A stretch of DNA of 64,000 nt. Origin: UBA1479 sp038109305. Its GTDB lineage: Bacteria > Pseudomonadota > Alphaproteobacteria > Rhodospirillales > Casp-alpha2. Shown one piece after another: positions 26,337-35,888 of this stretch (positions are counted from its first letter, which is position 1; each line of letters begins with the position of its first letter). The notes beneath the pieces are model-generated. The model made no database searches. It had not been told where the DNA came from and worked only from the letters and a program-made list of their open reading frames with translations. Location of the stretch: NCBI GenBank assembly GCA_038109305.1, contig JAYNIR010000011.1, positions 1 through 64,000 on the forward strand, in the 5' to 3' direction. Made by a program: the position numbers and the translations under genes.

Positions 26337-26975
26337 TTAAGAAATACCCAGCACCTTGTGCGCCTGCAGCGACAGCGACCATCCCGGATTTTCCAGGCAG
26401 TAGCGCAGCGCCGCCCGCGTGTTGGCGGCTTTTTCTGGCCCGTCCATGGGCTGCAGCAGGAAGTGTTTGAAGTCCCAGCCCTCGAATGCCTTTGGATCGC
26501 CGCCCGCCTGCGGGTAAACAAGCTTGAGTTCGTCGCCGGCGCGCACCACCACGTCGGTCCCGGCCTTGGGGCTGACGCAGATCCAATCGATGCCGTCGGG
26601 TGCGGACAACGTGCCGTTGGTTTCGACCGCGATTTCGAACCCGCGCCCGTGCAGTGCGCCGACCAACGCATCGTCCAGTTGCAGCATGGGCTCACCTCCC
26701 GTGAAGACGACATAAGGCCGGGCGTCGCCGGCGTATCCGGGCCAGGCGCGTTCGACCGCCGCCGCCAGATCGTCCGCCGACTTGAAGGCGCCGCCGCCGG
26801 GCCCGTCCGTGCCGACGAAATCCGTATCGCAAAACCGGCATTGCGCCGATGCGCGGTCAGCCTCCCGCCCGGACCACAAATTGCACCCGGCGAACCGGCA
26901 GAACACGGCCGGACGGCCGGTCTGGCGGCCTTCGCCCTGCAAGGTGAAATAAATTTCCTTCACGCTGTAGGTCAT
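26337..26975 (-). CDS. queE: 7-carboxy-7-deazaguanine synthase
   Basis: Radical SAM enzyme of queuosine and 7-deazaguanine synthesis. 212 residues. The N-terminus is SVKEIYFTLQGEGRQTGRPA. The cluster motif is the QueE form CX14CX2C: GCNLWSGREADRASAQCRFC. Also seen are YVVFTGGEPMLQLDD and AVETNGTL. It stands with queC and queG nearby but on alternating strands. A 257-bp gap upstream (26976-27232) lies between it and the divergent small membrane protein gene. Confidence 0.95.
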   Translation of the reverse strand: MTYSVKEIYFTLQGEGRQTGRPAVFCRFAGCNLWSGREADRASAQCRFCDTDFVGTDGPGGGAFKSADDLAAAVERAWPGYAGDARPYVVFTGGEPMLQLDDALVGALHGRGFEIAVETNGTLSAPDGIDWICVSPKAGTDVVVRAGDELKLVYPQAGGDPKAFEGWDFKHFLLQPMDGPEKAANTRAALRYCLENPGWSLSLQAHKVLGIS

Positions 26976-27232
26976 GAACGGGTCTTTCCAGAAAATCCGG
27001 CGCTTCGGGCCGCTGGTGAACGGGCTTTATCTATGCCGCGCCCGGGTAATAGGCCAGCTTTTTGCCACCGCCGGTTATTTTTTTGAAAAATGTGACATCG
27101 GTCGCGGAATTTATGGTTAACCGTCGCTAGGGTCTTTTCATCGGCCCGGAAGGGCTATGCTCCGGGGCGTACGAAAGGTCATCAGAACGGATGATGGCCC
27201 CGGGTCATGCAACGGACAGAACGGAGGTTGCC

Positions 27233-27763
27233 ATGAACATGTCCTGCGAACAGCCTGAACAGAATACCGTCTATCGGCCGACCACGCAAAAAATCATCAC
27301 CTTCATCATCCTGTGCCTGGGCGTGCTGATCACGTTCAGCATGAGCTTCGGCGCGACTGCCTACGCCCAATCGCAAGCGGCGTCGGCCAAGGCGAACCAG
27401 GACCTGACGTTCAAGCGGGCGCACAACAGCCTGTCCGCCTATGTCGATCACGACGTCACCGTGACCGCGCGGATGACCTATGTGCCCGACGATTTCAACT
27501 CGGCCATTCTGCGCGACCGCAATGCTTCCCTGTGCCAGTCGCTGTTCGCCATGAACCTGCATCAGTTCGGCGACAGCCGCGCGACCGCGCCGGGTGATAA
27601 ATCGCTGTTCGTCCGGGTCACCCGCGTGCCGGGCCAATCGCGCCGGTGGATGGTCAAGGAATGCGCCGACGGCTGCCGAGTGCAGGTTGCAGGCCAGGTC
27701 GTGCGGTCGGCCGAGGGCAAAATCCTGCTCGACGTGCACAAGGTGATGCCGGCGGGCAAGTGA
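27233..27763 (+). CDS. Hypothetical single-pass membrane protein
   Basis: 176 residues from MNMSCEQPEQN, preceded by CGGAGG. One transmembrane helix (IITFIILCLGVLITFSMSF), then a periplasmic domain containing YVDHDVTVTARMTYVPDDF and, near the end, CADGCRVQVAGQVVRS, a beta-rich OB-like region. I do not recognise a family. It sits between queE and queC, but nothing indicates a queuosine role. Confidence 0.75.
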   Translation: MNMSCEQPEQNTVYRPTTQKIITFIILCLGVLITFSMSFGATAYAQSQAASAKANQDLTFKRAHNSLSAYVDHDVTVTARMTYVPDDFNSAILRDRNASLCQSLFAMNLHQFGDSRATAPGDKSLFVRVTRVPGQSRRWMVKECADGCRVQVAGQVVRSAEGKILLDVHKVMPAGK

Positions 27764-27831
27764 CCGGGCCGCCTTACGCGCTTAAAGCATCCGCGCCCAA
27801 ACCATCCATCCCCGCATTTATCTACTAGTAT

Positions 27832-28569
27832 TCAGGCCGCATAGGACGTGGGGTCGACGACCCCGGCCTCGGCAAATCCTTTTTTCCGGAGCAAGCACGA
27901 GTCGCAGCGCCCGCAGTGCGCATGTTCTGTTCCGGGGACATCCCCGGGACCAACGCCGGAAACAGGCGCCGGGTCATAGCAGCTCCAGGTCAGGCCGTAA
28001 TCGACACCGAGCTCGACCCCCCGGCGGATGATCTGCGCCTTGGTCATTTCCAACAGCGGCGCGCGCACCGTAAAGGGCAGCGCCCCGCCCTGTTCCATCG
28101 CCTCGACCCCGACCTTGGTCGCCAGATTGGCGAGCCGTTCAAAAGCCTCGATAAACGGCGGGCGGCAATCGGGATAGCCGGAATAATCCAGCGCATTGAC
28201 GCCGACGAAAATCGGCCCGGCCCCTTCGGTTTCGGCAAGCGCCAGGGCATGAGCAAGGAACACCGTGTTCCGGGCCGGCACGTAGGTCACGGGGATGCCC
28301 GTGGCCATCTCATGTGAATCTCGGTCATTGGGCACGGCGATGTCGTCGGTCAGCGCCGAACCGCCGTAGGCGCGAAGATCGATATCGGCGATCACGTGAC
28401 GCGCGGCGCCCAGCGTATCGACGACCCGGCGGGCGGCGTCGAGTTCGACCGCATGGCGCTGACCATATCGGAACGACAGGGCGGCGACGTCCAAACCCTC
28501 CGCCCGGGCGATTGCCAGGACGGTCGCGGAATCGAGCCCGCCGGATACCAGGACAACGGCCTTCTCCAT
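27832..28569 (-). CDS. queC: 7-cyano-7-deazaguanine synthase
   Basis: Converts 7-carboxy-7-deazaguanine to preQ0 with ATP and ammonia. 245 residues starting MEKAVVLVSGGLDSATVLAI, the PP-loop SGGLDS motif. The zinc site is the C-terminal HCGRCDSCLLRKKGF. The start at 28569 follows AGGGG and matches family length; the frame extends to 28881 but that part has no family similarity and overlaps queG. Divergent from queG. Confidence 0.95.
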   Translation of the reverse strand: MEKAVVLVSGGLDSATVLAIARAEGLDVAALSFRYGQRHAVELDAARRVVDTLGAARHVIADIDLRAYGGSALTDDIAVPNDRDSHEMATGIPVTYVPARNTVFLAHALALAETEGAGPIFVGVNALDYSGYPDCRPPFIEAFERLANLATKVGVEAMEQGGALPFTVRAPLLEMTKAQIIRRGVELGVDYGLTWSCYDPAPVSGVGPGDVPGTEHAHCGRCDSCLLRKKGFAEAGVVDPTSYAA

Positions 28570-28645
28570 GACCCCTACAACCTTTCCGTTCGATGATATA
28601 GTCCCTGTTGGCCTATCACAGACGCAGCGGAAAAACGAGGCTCCC

Positions 28646-29725
28646 TTGGCGAACCGTCTGAAATCCCGCCTGAAGAACGAAGCGAAGCGATTGGGCTTCG
28701 ACGCCTGCGGCGTTGCCGCGGCCGACCCGGTGGAGCGCGACCGGCAGGCGCTGGAAAAATTTTTGAAAGCCGGGCGACATGGCGACATGGGGTGGATGGC
28801 CGACGGGCCCCGGGGGGCCGTGCGCGGCGATGCATCGGCGTTGATGCCGGGCGCGAAGACGGCCGTCGTGCTGGCGTGCAATTACGGGCCCGAGAGCGAC
28901 CCGCTGGAAATCCTGGGACATCCCGACCGAGGCGGGATCAGCGTCTATGCCCGGAACCGTGATTATCATGACCTGATCAAAAAGCGGTTGAAGGCGCTGG
29001 CCCGGTGGCTGCAGGCCGAAGCACAGGCGGAAACGAAAGAAGACGCGCCGCCACAAGTCAAAGTTTTCGTCGATACCGCGCCGCTGATGGAAAAGCCGCT
29101 GGCCCATCGCGCCGGCGTCGGCTGGCAAGGCAAGCATACGAACCTGGTGTCGCGGGATCACGGATCGTGGTTGTTTCTGGGCGAAATCCTGACCGACATC
29201 GCCCTGTCCCCCGACCCGCCGGAAGTTGACCACTGCGGCAGTTGTGACGCCTGCCGCCGAGCGTGCCCGACCGACGCGTTCCCGGCCGACTACGAATTGG
29301 ACGCGACGAAATGCGTCAGCTACCTGACCATCGAACACAAAGGCCCGATTGCGCCCGATGTGATGGCGCGTATGGGAAACCGCATCTTCGGCTGCGACGA
29401 CTGCCTGGCCGTCTGCCCGTGGAACAAGTTCGCAAGCCCGACGGTGGAACCTAACCTGATCCCCCGCGGCGACCTGACGGCGCCCAAGCTTGCCGATCTG
29501 GCGGCGCTGGACGATGCGGCGTTTCGGCAGATGTTTTCCAGGTCGCCGATCAAGCGCACAGGACGCGACCGGTTCGTGCGAAATGTGCTGATCGCCGTCG
29601 GCAATTCCGGCGACAGGGCACTCAGGCCCGTGGCGGAAAAGTTAAGCGCCGACACATCACCGCTGGTCGCCGACACAGCCCGGTGGGCGGCAGACCGGCT
29701 GTCCGGGGATCAAACTCAGAAATAA
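28646..29725 (+). CDS. queG: Epoxyqueuosine reductase
   Basis: Cobalamin- and iron-sulfur-dependent enzyme of the last queuosine step. 359 residues from TTG 28646, preceded by ACGAGG; an ATG at 28568 would overlap the queC start and adds unrelated residues. Features: AKRLGFDACGVAAADP, PLMEKPLAHRAGVGWQGKHT, and two 4Fe-4S motifs CGSCDACRRACPTDAF and CDDCLAVCPWNKF. A C-terminal HEAT-like helix pair ends the protein. Its last 10 bp overlap the end of the convergent CorA-family gene. Confidence 0.94.
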   Translation: MANRLKSRLKNEAKRLGFDACGVAAADPVERDRQALEKFLKAGRHGDMGWMADGPRGAVRGDASALMPGAKTAVVLACNYGPESDPLEILGHPDRGGISVYARNRDYHDLIKKRLKALARWLQAEAQAETKEDAPPQVKVFVDTAPLMEKPLAHRAGVGWQGKHTNLVSRDHGSWLFLGEILTDIALSPDPPEVDHCGSCDACRRACPTDAFPADYELDATKCVSYLTIEHKGPIAPDVMARMGNRIFGCDDCLAVCPWNKFASPTVEPNLIPRGDLTAPKLADLAALDDAAFRQMFSRSPIKRTGRDRFVRNVLIAVGNSGDRALRPVAEKLSADTSPLVADTARWAADRLSGDQTQK

Positions 29726-30702
29726 CGGCGGTGGCGGAAATACGCCCAAAGCGCGACGCCCACGGCCGCGAGCCCGCCGGTCAACGCCCAGAAACCAATT
29801 TTGTTTTCCGCGAAGGGAATGCCGCCGACGTTCATGCCCATCAGGCCGGTGACGAAAGTCAGCGGCAGGAAGATGGCGGCGACGACGGTGAGCGTCAGGT
29901 TGATGCGGCCGGTGCGGAAATTTTCCATGGCACGCAGTTCGTCCTGGGCGACCTGGGCGCGGCCCAGGATGGCGTCGATGTCGCCGGCAAGCCGCCCGAA
30001 CTCCGCCGACAGCTCGGCCAGTTCGTCCGCCGCCGACCCGTCGATCCATGGCGGGCGCCGATCAGACAGTTGCTGAAAGGCGATCCGCTGCGGACGGAAA
30101 AAACGGCTCAGTTGAATGGCCCGCCGGCGCAGCTTCGCGAGCTTCGGGCGGGCGGCGCGGATAAACCGCCCGAGCGAGAGAATTTCCTCGATCTCATCCA
30201 ATTCGCCCAACAGCGCCGAAATGGTTTCGTTTTTCGTGCGGGCCATGTTGCGGCCGACGGCGCAGAGGAATTCGCCCGCCGTTTTCGGGCCCTGATTTTT
30301 GGCGAGTGCGACCTTGATATCCTCGATCGCCGCCAAGTGCCGGCGCCGCGCCGAAATGATGCGTCCCGCGCCGATCCAAAGGCGAAGGGAGATCATATCC
30401 TCGGGCCGGGCGTTTTCCTTGGTGTTGACTTCGCGGAGGATGATCATCACGCCGTTTTCAAATTCGGCGCAGCGCGGTTCCGTATCCGGCGCTGAAAGCC
30501 CTTCAACCGCCAAGGGCGGCAGGCCCGATGTATCGGTCAGCCACGTGCGGGCCTGATCCTTGGTGATGTCCAGGTGCACCCACTCGATGGTCGACGCGTC
30601 ATCCATGCTGGTCAAATCGGCGATGCCGATGGGCTTGGCGCCGCCCCAGCCATCCAGGATGCCGGTGTAGACAAATCCGTCGTCGTCGGCCAGATCGCTC
30701 AT
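29716..30702 (-). CDS. CorA-family cation transporter (ZntB-like)
   Basis: 328 residues from MSDLADDDGFVYTGILDGWG. A long soluble N-terminal domain with extended helices precedes two C-terminal transmembrane helices; the first ends in the signature GMNVGG (TFVTGLMGMNVGGIPF). The conserved EKK/EEN region and the acidic N-terminus suit ZntB zinc transporters rather than CorA magnesium channels. The start at 30702 is chosen over 30750 for family fit. Confidence 0.87.
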   Translation of the reverse strand: MSDLADDDGFVYTGILDGWGGAKPIGIADLTSMDDASTIEWVHLDITKDQARTWLTDTSGLPPLAVEGLSAPDTEPRCAEFENGVMIILREVNTKENARPEDMISLRLWIGAGRIISARRRHLAAIEDIKVALAKNQGPKTAGEFLCAVGRNMARTKNETISALLGELDEIEEILSLGRFIRAARPKLAKLRRRAIQLSRFFRPQRIAFQQLSDRRPPWIDGSAADELAELSAEFGRLAGDIDAILGRAQVAQDELRAMENFRTGRINLTLTVVAAIFLPLTFVTGLMGMNVGGIPFAENKIGFWALTGGLAAVGVALWAYFRHRRYF

Positions 30703-30836
30703 GGGTTGCGTCGGCCTCCGTGCCCGCGCATCAGGGAAACTTTCCCGCATCGGCCATCGACCGGGCGGTTGGATGGGATTATCTTATGGACGTATACGAA
30801 TTGGCAATCACGACGTAAGACGACCCTGTGACGGCA

Positions 30837-31847
30837 ATGCGGATTTCGAACATTTTTCCCGATGGGCGCACCCGACGCCGGGCGGCCCGGGCGGCGGCGG
30901 CGGCCATCTTCATGGGTGTGCTGGCGGCCGTTCTGGCCGGCCCGGCCCTGGCCCAGATCAGCACCAAGGAATACGAGAAACGGTTGAAAACCTGGAAGCC
31001 CCGCCCGCCGTCGGCGGAGGCGCTGGCCGTCAAATCGTTCACAGACTGCCCGACCTGTCCAGAAATGGTCGTCGTGCCTAAGGGCGTGTTCGTGATGGGC
31101 AGCGACCTAGACAATAGGGAGCAGCCCAAGCACTCGGTATTCATCAAAAAGCCGTTCGCCATTTCGCGCTACGAAATCACCTTCGACGAATGGGATGCGT
31201 GTTTGAAGGAAGGCGGGTGCGATCATAACCCGCACGATCACGGATGGGGCCGCGGCCGCCAGCCGGTCGTCAACATCGATTTCCACATGGCCCAGGGGTT
31301 TGCTGAGTGGCTGAGCAAAAAGACCGGCAAGCCCTACCGCCTGCCGTCGGAGGCCGAGTGGGAATACGCCGCCCGCGCCGGCACGAAAACCAATTACTGG
31401 TTCGGCGACGACGCCGGGGTCGGGCGCATCAATTGCCGGAAATGCGGCACGCCCTGGAGCGACCACCGCAATGCCCCCGTCGGCATGACCGAACCCAATC
31501 CCTTCGGCATCTACGACATGCACGGCAACGCCTATGAATGGGTCGCTGACTGCTGGGCCAAAAATTACGAAGGCGCGCCCCGCGACGGGTCCGCCCGTAA
31601 GGACGGCAACTGCAAGATCCGGGTGATCCGCGGCGGGTCCTGGTACTATTTCGCCCGGCAGGCGCGGTCTTCGTCCCGCGCCAAAAACGACGCCAACGTG
31701 AATAGTTACTGGCTGAGTTTCCGGGTGGTGCTGGAACCGGAAGACGCTGCGCTGACGGAGCGCATGCCCGCGGCCCCCGCGCCGAAGACGCCGGCTCCGA
31801 CAACGCCTGGGCCGAAAATTCCCGCGCCGCCCCCGCTCAAGAAATAA
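30837..31847 (+). CDS. Formylglycine-generating-enzyme-fold (SUMF1-like) secreted protein
   Basis: 336 residues with signal peptide (AAAAAIFMGVLAAVLAGPALA). The SUMF1 fold is clear: PKGVFVMGSDLDNREQPKHS, ISRYEITFDEWDACLKEGGC, YRLPSEAEWEYAARAGTKTN, YDMHGNAYEWVADCW and IRVIRGGSWYYFARQARSSS. The active-site Cys pair of true formylglycine enzymes is absent here, and no sulfatase is nearby, so a formylglycine role is unlikely. A Pro-rich tail of about 30 residues ends the protein. A GTG nine bases upstream (30828) is another possible start. Confidence 0.85.
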   Translation: MRISNIFPDGRTRRRAARAAAAAIFMGVLAAVLAGPALAQISTKEYEKRLKTWKPRPPSAEALAVKSFTDCPTCPEMVVVPKGVFVMGSDLDNREQPKHSVFIKKPFAISRYEITFDEWDACLKEGGCDHNPHDHGWGRGRQPVVNIDFHMAQGFAEWLSKKTGKPYRLPSEAEWEYAARAGTKTNYWFGDDAGVGRINCRKCGTPWSDHRNAPVGMTEPNPFGIYDMHGNAYEWVADCWAKNYEGAPRDGSARKDGNCKIRVIRGGSWYYFARQARSSSRAKNDANVNSYWLSFRVVLEPEDAALTERMPAAPAPKTPAPTTPGPKIPAPPPLKK

Positions 31848-31920
31848 CGGCTTAAGAAACAACCGCGCAGGCTTTCGACCCGGCCGCCTGGCCGTCCCGC
31901 TCTGGTGCGTTCTCGGAAAA

Positions 31921-32520
31921 TCAGTCTTTCTTGCCGCTTAGGCTGTCGAGCTGTTTCTGCATCGCCTCAAGCTTGGCGCGCATGTCGTCCATGTCGCCGC
32001 CCGCCGCGCCCTTGACGCCCGCCTGCGGCGCCTTGCCGCCGGCGCCGCCGTTTTCGGCATAGAACGGCGAAAACATCTTCATGGCGTTTTCGAACATCGC
32101 CATGTTCTGCTTCGACACTTCTTCCAGCTGGCCGAAGGGATTGAAGCCCTCAAGCGCGTTGTGCATGGTCTGGCGCAGCTGTTCCTGATTGTGGGCGAAG
32201 GACTGCATGGTGTGATCCAGATAGTTGGGGACCACGGCCTGCAGGCTGTCGCCGTAGAAACTGATGAGGTGGCGGAGGAATGAAATCGGCAGCAGGTTTT
32301 GCCCTTTGCTTTCTTCCTCGACGATGATGTGGGTCAGCACCTGGCGGGTGATGTCCTCGCCGGTCTTGGCGTCGTTGACCACGAATTCCTGGCCTTCCTT
32401 CACCATGGCGGCAAGGTAGTTTAAGGTCACGTAGTTGGACGTGGCGGTATTGTAAAGACGCCGGTTGGCGTACTTCTTGATGATGATCGGCTCGCCTTCG
32501 GCCGGTTTTTTCTCTGCCAT
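31921..32520 (-). CDS. phaR: Polyhydroxyalkanoate synthesis repressor
   Basis: 199 residues. The DNA-binding domain (PIIIKKYANRRLYNTATSNY, VTLNYLAAMVKEGQEFVVND) and the PHB-accumulation region (LLPISFLRHLISFYGDSLQA) are diagnostic of PhaR. The C-terminal helix DMRAKLEAMQKQLDSLSGKK is a likely oligomerisation coiled coil. The start at 32520 follows GGGGAA. PhaR represses PHA genes and releases DNA on binding the polymer; TGC-rich palindromes in the divergent region support this. Divergent from the PHA synthase pair. Confidence 0.93.
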   Translation of the reverse strand: MAEKKPAEGEPIIIKKYANRRLYNTATSNYVTLNYLAAMVKEGQEFVVNDAKTGEDITRQVLTHIIVEEESKGQNLLPISFLRHLISFYGDSLQAVVPNYLDHTMQSFAHNQEQLRQTMHNALEGFNPFGQLEEVSKQNMAMFENAMKMFSPFYAENGGAGGKAPQAGVKGAAGGDMDDMRAKLEAMQKQLDSLSGKKD

Positions 32521-32566
32521 TTTTCCCCACGTCACCTGGTAACTGTCTGCGCGGGCGCTACTTTTT

Positions 32567-32590
32567 GGTGCAGCGCGGGCCTGCAGCACA
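32567..32590. promoter_or_regulatory. Possible PhaR operator
   Basis: GGTGCAGCGCGGGCCTGCAG then CACA contains inverted GTGC...GCAC and CTGCAG units flanked by TTTT and AAAA. It lies 50-70 bp upstream of phaR in the divergent region and shares TGC/GCA half-sites with the palindrome at 32623. Confidence 0.45.
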
Positions 32591-32622
32591 AAACGCGCTG
32601 AATTACAGAAAGGTACCCTTTC

Positions 32623-32640
32623 CATTGCTGCGCTGCAATG
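32623..32640. promoter_or_regulatory. Probable PhaR operator
   Basis: CATTGC-TGCGCT-GCAATG is a perfect palindrome with 6-bp arms in the phaR / PHA-gene divergent intergenic region. The TGC-rich form resembles known PhaR boxes of alphaproteobacteria. A related site lies at 34404, upstream of phaA. Confidence 0.6.
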
Positions 32641-32738
32641 AAATGTTCCGGCGCTCCCGGCGGCGCGGTATAGTGCTCCCGAAAGCATGAATACGCGGCG
32701 TACCGAAATCGCACGCGCGGCAGACCTGGGAGCGGACC

Positions 32739-33200
32739 ATGGCCGACGACCCCGACACCGACCAGCCCGACATCGATCACCTGGCCCGCCAGTATCTGGA
32801 CCTGTGGCAGGAACACCTGAAGACCATGGCGGCCGACCCCAAGGTGGCTGAAACCATGTCGCAGGTGACGCAGATGATGACCGGACAGACCGCCGCCTTC
32901 GCCGCCTTGGCGCAACAGTCGCTGGGCCAGGCCGCGCCTTTTGCCCCGCCGCCTTTCATTCAGACCATGTGGCCCGGCCAGATGACGCCGGCGCCATCGA
33001 CCGACGGAGCCCCGAATGACACAGCTGATACCCGTCCCGGGACCCAGACCGCTGGCCCTGCACATGGCGGTGCAGACGTCGACATGGCTGAGCTCACTCG
33101 CCGCCTTGACGGTATCGAACGGCGGCTTACCGCCCTTGAGGCCGGAACTGGCAAGCCGGGCGAGAGATCTGGCAAGTGCGCTGGAAAAAATAAAGCCTGA
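32739..33200 (+). CDS. PHA-synthase-associated small protein (PhaE-like)
   Basis: 153 residues. Helical N-terminus DHLARQYLDLWQEHLKTMAA and a C-terminal coiled coil MAELTRRLDGIERRLTALEA joined by a Gly/Pro/Thr-rich linker. Position and coiled coil resemble the accessory subunits found before class III-like PHA synthases, but sequence similarity is weak. GGGAGCGGACC precedes the ATG. The last 185 bp overlap the phaC frame, and both frames look coding across the overlap. Confidence 0.78.
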   Translation: MADDPDTDQPDIDHLARQYLDLWQEHLKTMAADPKVAETMSQVTQMMTGQTAAFAALAQQSLGQAAPFAPPPFIQTMWPGQMTPAPSTDGAPNDTADTRPGTQTAGPAHGGADVDMAELTRRLDGIERRLTALEAGTGKPGERSGKCAGKNKA

Positions 33201-34266
33201 AGATTTTCACGTCGCGGTCGAGAAAGAAGCCCGGCGGCGTCTGGATCAGTTCGCCCGGGGCGTGCGCAAATACCGCGCGGCGCCCCGCCCGCCCCGCCCG
33301 CCGGAACCGCCCGCGATCTGGCAGGAAGGCACGACACGGCTTCTCGATTTCGGCGCGGCAAGCGCTGCCCAAGACAGAAAAAAGAACGGACAAAAAGACC
33401 CCCGCCCCCTGGTGCTGGTCATTCCGTCGCTGGTCAACCGGTATTGGGTTCTCGACCTGGCGGAAGACCAAAGCCTGCTCCGCGATCTGGCGGCACGGGG
33501 CCTGCGCCCCATCGTCGTCGACTGGGATGCTCCGAAAGGCGAAGAACGTAATTTCTCGATGGTTGACTACGTCGCCGGGCGATTGGAACGCGCGCTCGAT
33601 TTTTGCGTTAAGGAAAACGGCGGCCCGGTCGCGCTGGTCGGGTACTGCATGGGCGGGCTGCTGGCCGCCGCCTTGGCCGTGCGCCGGCCAGACGACGTTT
33701 CGGGGTTGGCGTCACTTGCCGCACCCTGGGATTTTCACGCGGCCTACGGTGATATGGTGCGTCTGTTGGAAATGATGCTGCCAGGGTTGGAGGCGGCGAT
33801 TTCCGCCCTAGGCGTTTTGCCGGTCGATATGCTGCAGGCGATGTTCGCCGGGCTCGACCCCTACGCTACGCCAGGCAAGTTTCGCCGCTTCGCGGAATTG
33901 GACGACACGTCCGATGACGCCCGGCGGTTCATTCAGTTGGAAGATTGGTTGAACGACGGTGTCGACCTGGCCGGGCCGGTGGCGCGGGAATGTTTCCGCG
34001 ACTGGCACTTGTACAACACACCGGCCCGCCGCCAATGGCGGGTGGGTGGCAGGGTCGTCGACCCGGCCCAAATCGGCTGCCCGGCGCTGATCGTCGTGCC
34101 CGAACGCGACCACATCGTGCCGCCGGCATCATCCCGGGCGCTCGCCGACGCCATCCCGGGGGCAACGCTGATGAGCCTGCCGGCCGGGCACATCGGGCTG
34201 GTTTCCGGCGGGCGGGCGGCGGATCAGGTTTTCCGGCCCCTAGCGGACTGGCTGAAGGCCCTGTGA
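33016..34266 (+). CDS. phaC: Poly(3-hydroxyalkanoate) synthase (class III-like)
   Basis: 416 residues. Alpha/beta-hydrolase synthase with the modified lipase box GYCMGG (catalytic Cys), Asp in VPERDHIVPP and His in GHIGLVSGG. The start ATG 33016 keeps a segment (RPLALHMAVQTSTWLSSLAA) conserved in related Rhodospirillales synthases by recollection. The start lies 185 bp inside the upstream PhaE-like gene, in another frame. Polymerises (R)-3-hydroxyacyl-CoA made by PhaA/PhaB encoded just downstream. Confidence 0.88.
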   Translation: MTQLIPVPGPRPLALHMAVQTSTWLSSLAALTVSNGGLPPLRPELASRARDLASALEKIKPEDFHVAVEKEARRRLDQFARGVRKYRAAPRPPRPPEPPAIWQEGTTRLLDFGAASAAQDRKKNGQKDPRPLVLVIPSLVNRYWVLDLAEDQSLLRDLAARGLRPIVVDWDAPKGEERNFSMVDYVAGRLERALDFCVKENGGPVALVGYCMGGLLAAALAVRRPDDVSGLASLAAPWDFHAAYGDMVRLLEMMLPGLEAAISALGVLPVDMLQAMFAGLDPYATPGKFRRFAELDDTSDDARRFIQLEDWLNDGVDLAGPVARECFRDWHLYNTPARRQWRVGGRVVDPAQIGCPALIVVPERDHIVPPASSRALADAIPGATLMSLPAGHIGLVSGGRAADQVFRPLADWLKAL

Positions 34267-34297
34267 CCGGCCCTGATAAATTGGGTGCATGTGCGAA

Positions 34298-34383
34298 AAA
34301 ATTTTACAGGACAGTCATACAATCTCCATACTTTCCGTATATCTTATTGCTAGATAGAGGAATTTGTTGCCCTGTAAAAAATT
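34298..34383. mobile_element. Possible AT-rich miniature element between phaC and phaA
   Basis: Part of the 372-bp gene-free gap 34267-34638. The 74-bp core (34304-34377) has 7-bp terminal inverted repeats TTACAGG/CCTGTAA and is flanked on both sides by AAAATT, like a target duplication. Its composition is strongly AT-rich (GATAGAGGAATTTG, TTCCGTATATCTTATT) against GC-rich surroundings. No transposase. It could alternatively be a hairpin or small RNA locus. Confidence 0.4.
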
Positions 34384-34403
34384 GCCCCGAGGGTCTTGAT
34401 TTT

Positions 34404-34418
34404 TTGTGCAGTGCAACA
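34404..34418. promoter_or_regulatory. Probable PhaR operator upstream of phaA
   Basis: TTGTGCAGTGCAACA with flanking T and A runs (TTTTT...TAAAA), about 220 bp before the phaA start. The TGCA half-sites match the type of site seen upstream of phaR. The rest of the gap to 34638 shows no other clear site except GGAGAG before phaA. Confidence 0.5.
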
Positions 34419-34638
34419 TAAAAGTAACCTCGGCAAGGGAAATGAGGGCGGCCTGAAACAGCGGCCCTCCAAAAAGAAACCCACCAGAAATCTGACTCGG
34501 GACGGCGCACCGTGCCGCTTGGAGCCCACCTGGCCCTTGATCGGCGCCGCGCGGGCTCCTTTAATACTGTCCAACACCGTCACGCACGTGACGCATTAAA
34601 CATCAACGCGACCATTCGCCAGTGAGGAGAGAATTAAA

Positions 34639-35814
<1,176 letters not shown>

Positions 35815-35888
35815 TCACTTGAAATGGGCGCGGGCCGGTCGATGACAACCGGCCCCGCCCCCAAGACCCAATGAAGAGGAGGGACTTT

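Noticed and set aside
30837..31847. True formylglycine-generating enzyme
   Set aside because: The catalytic Cys pair near the C-terminus is missing and no sulfatase gene is nearby.
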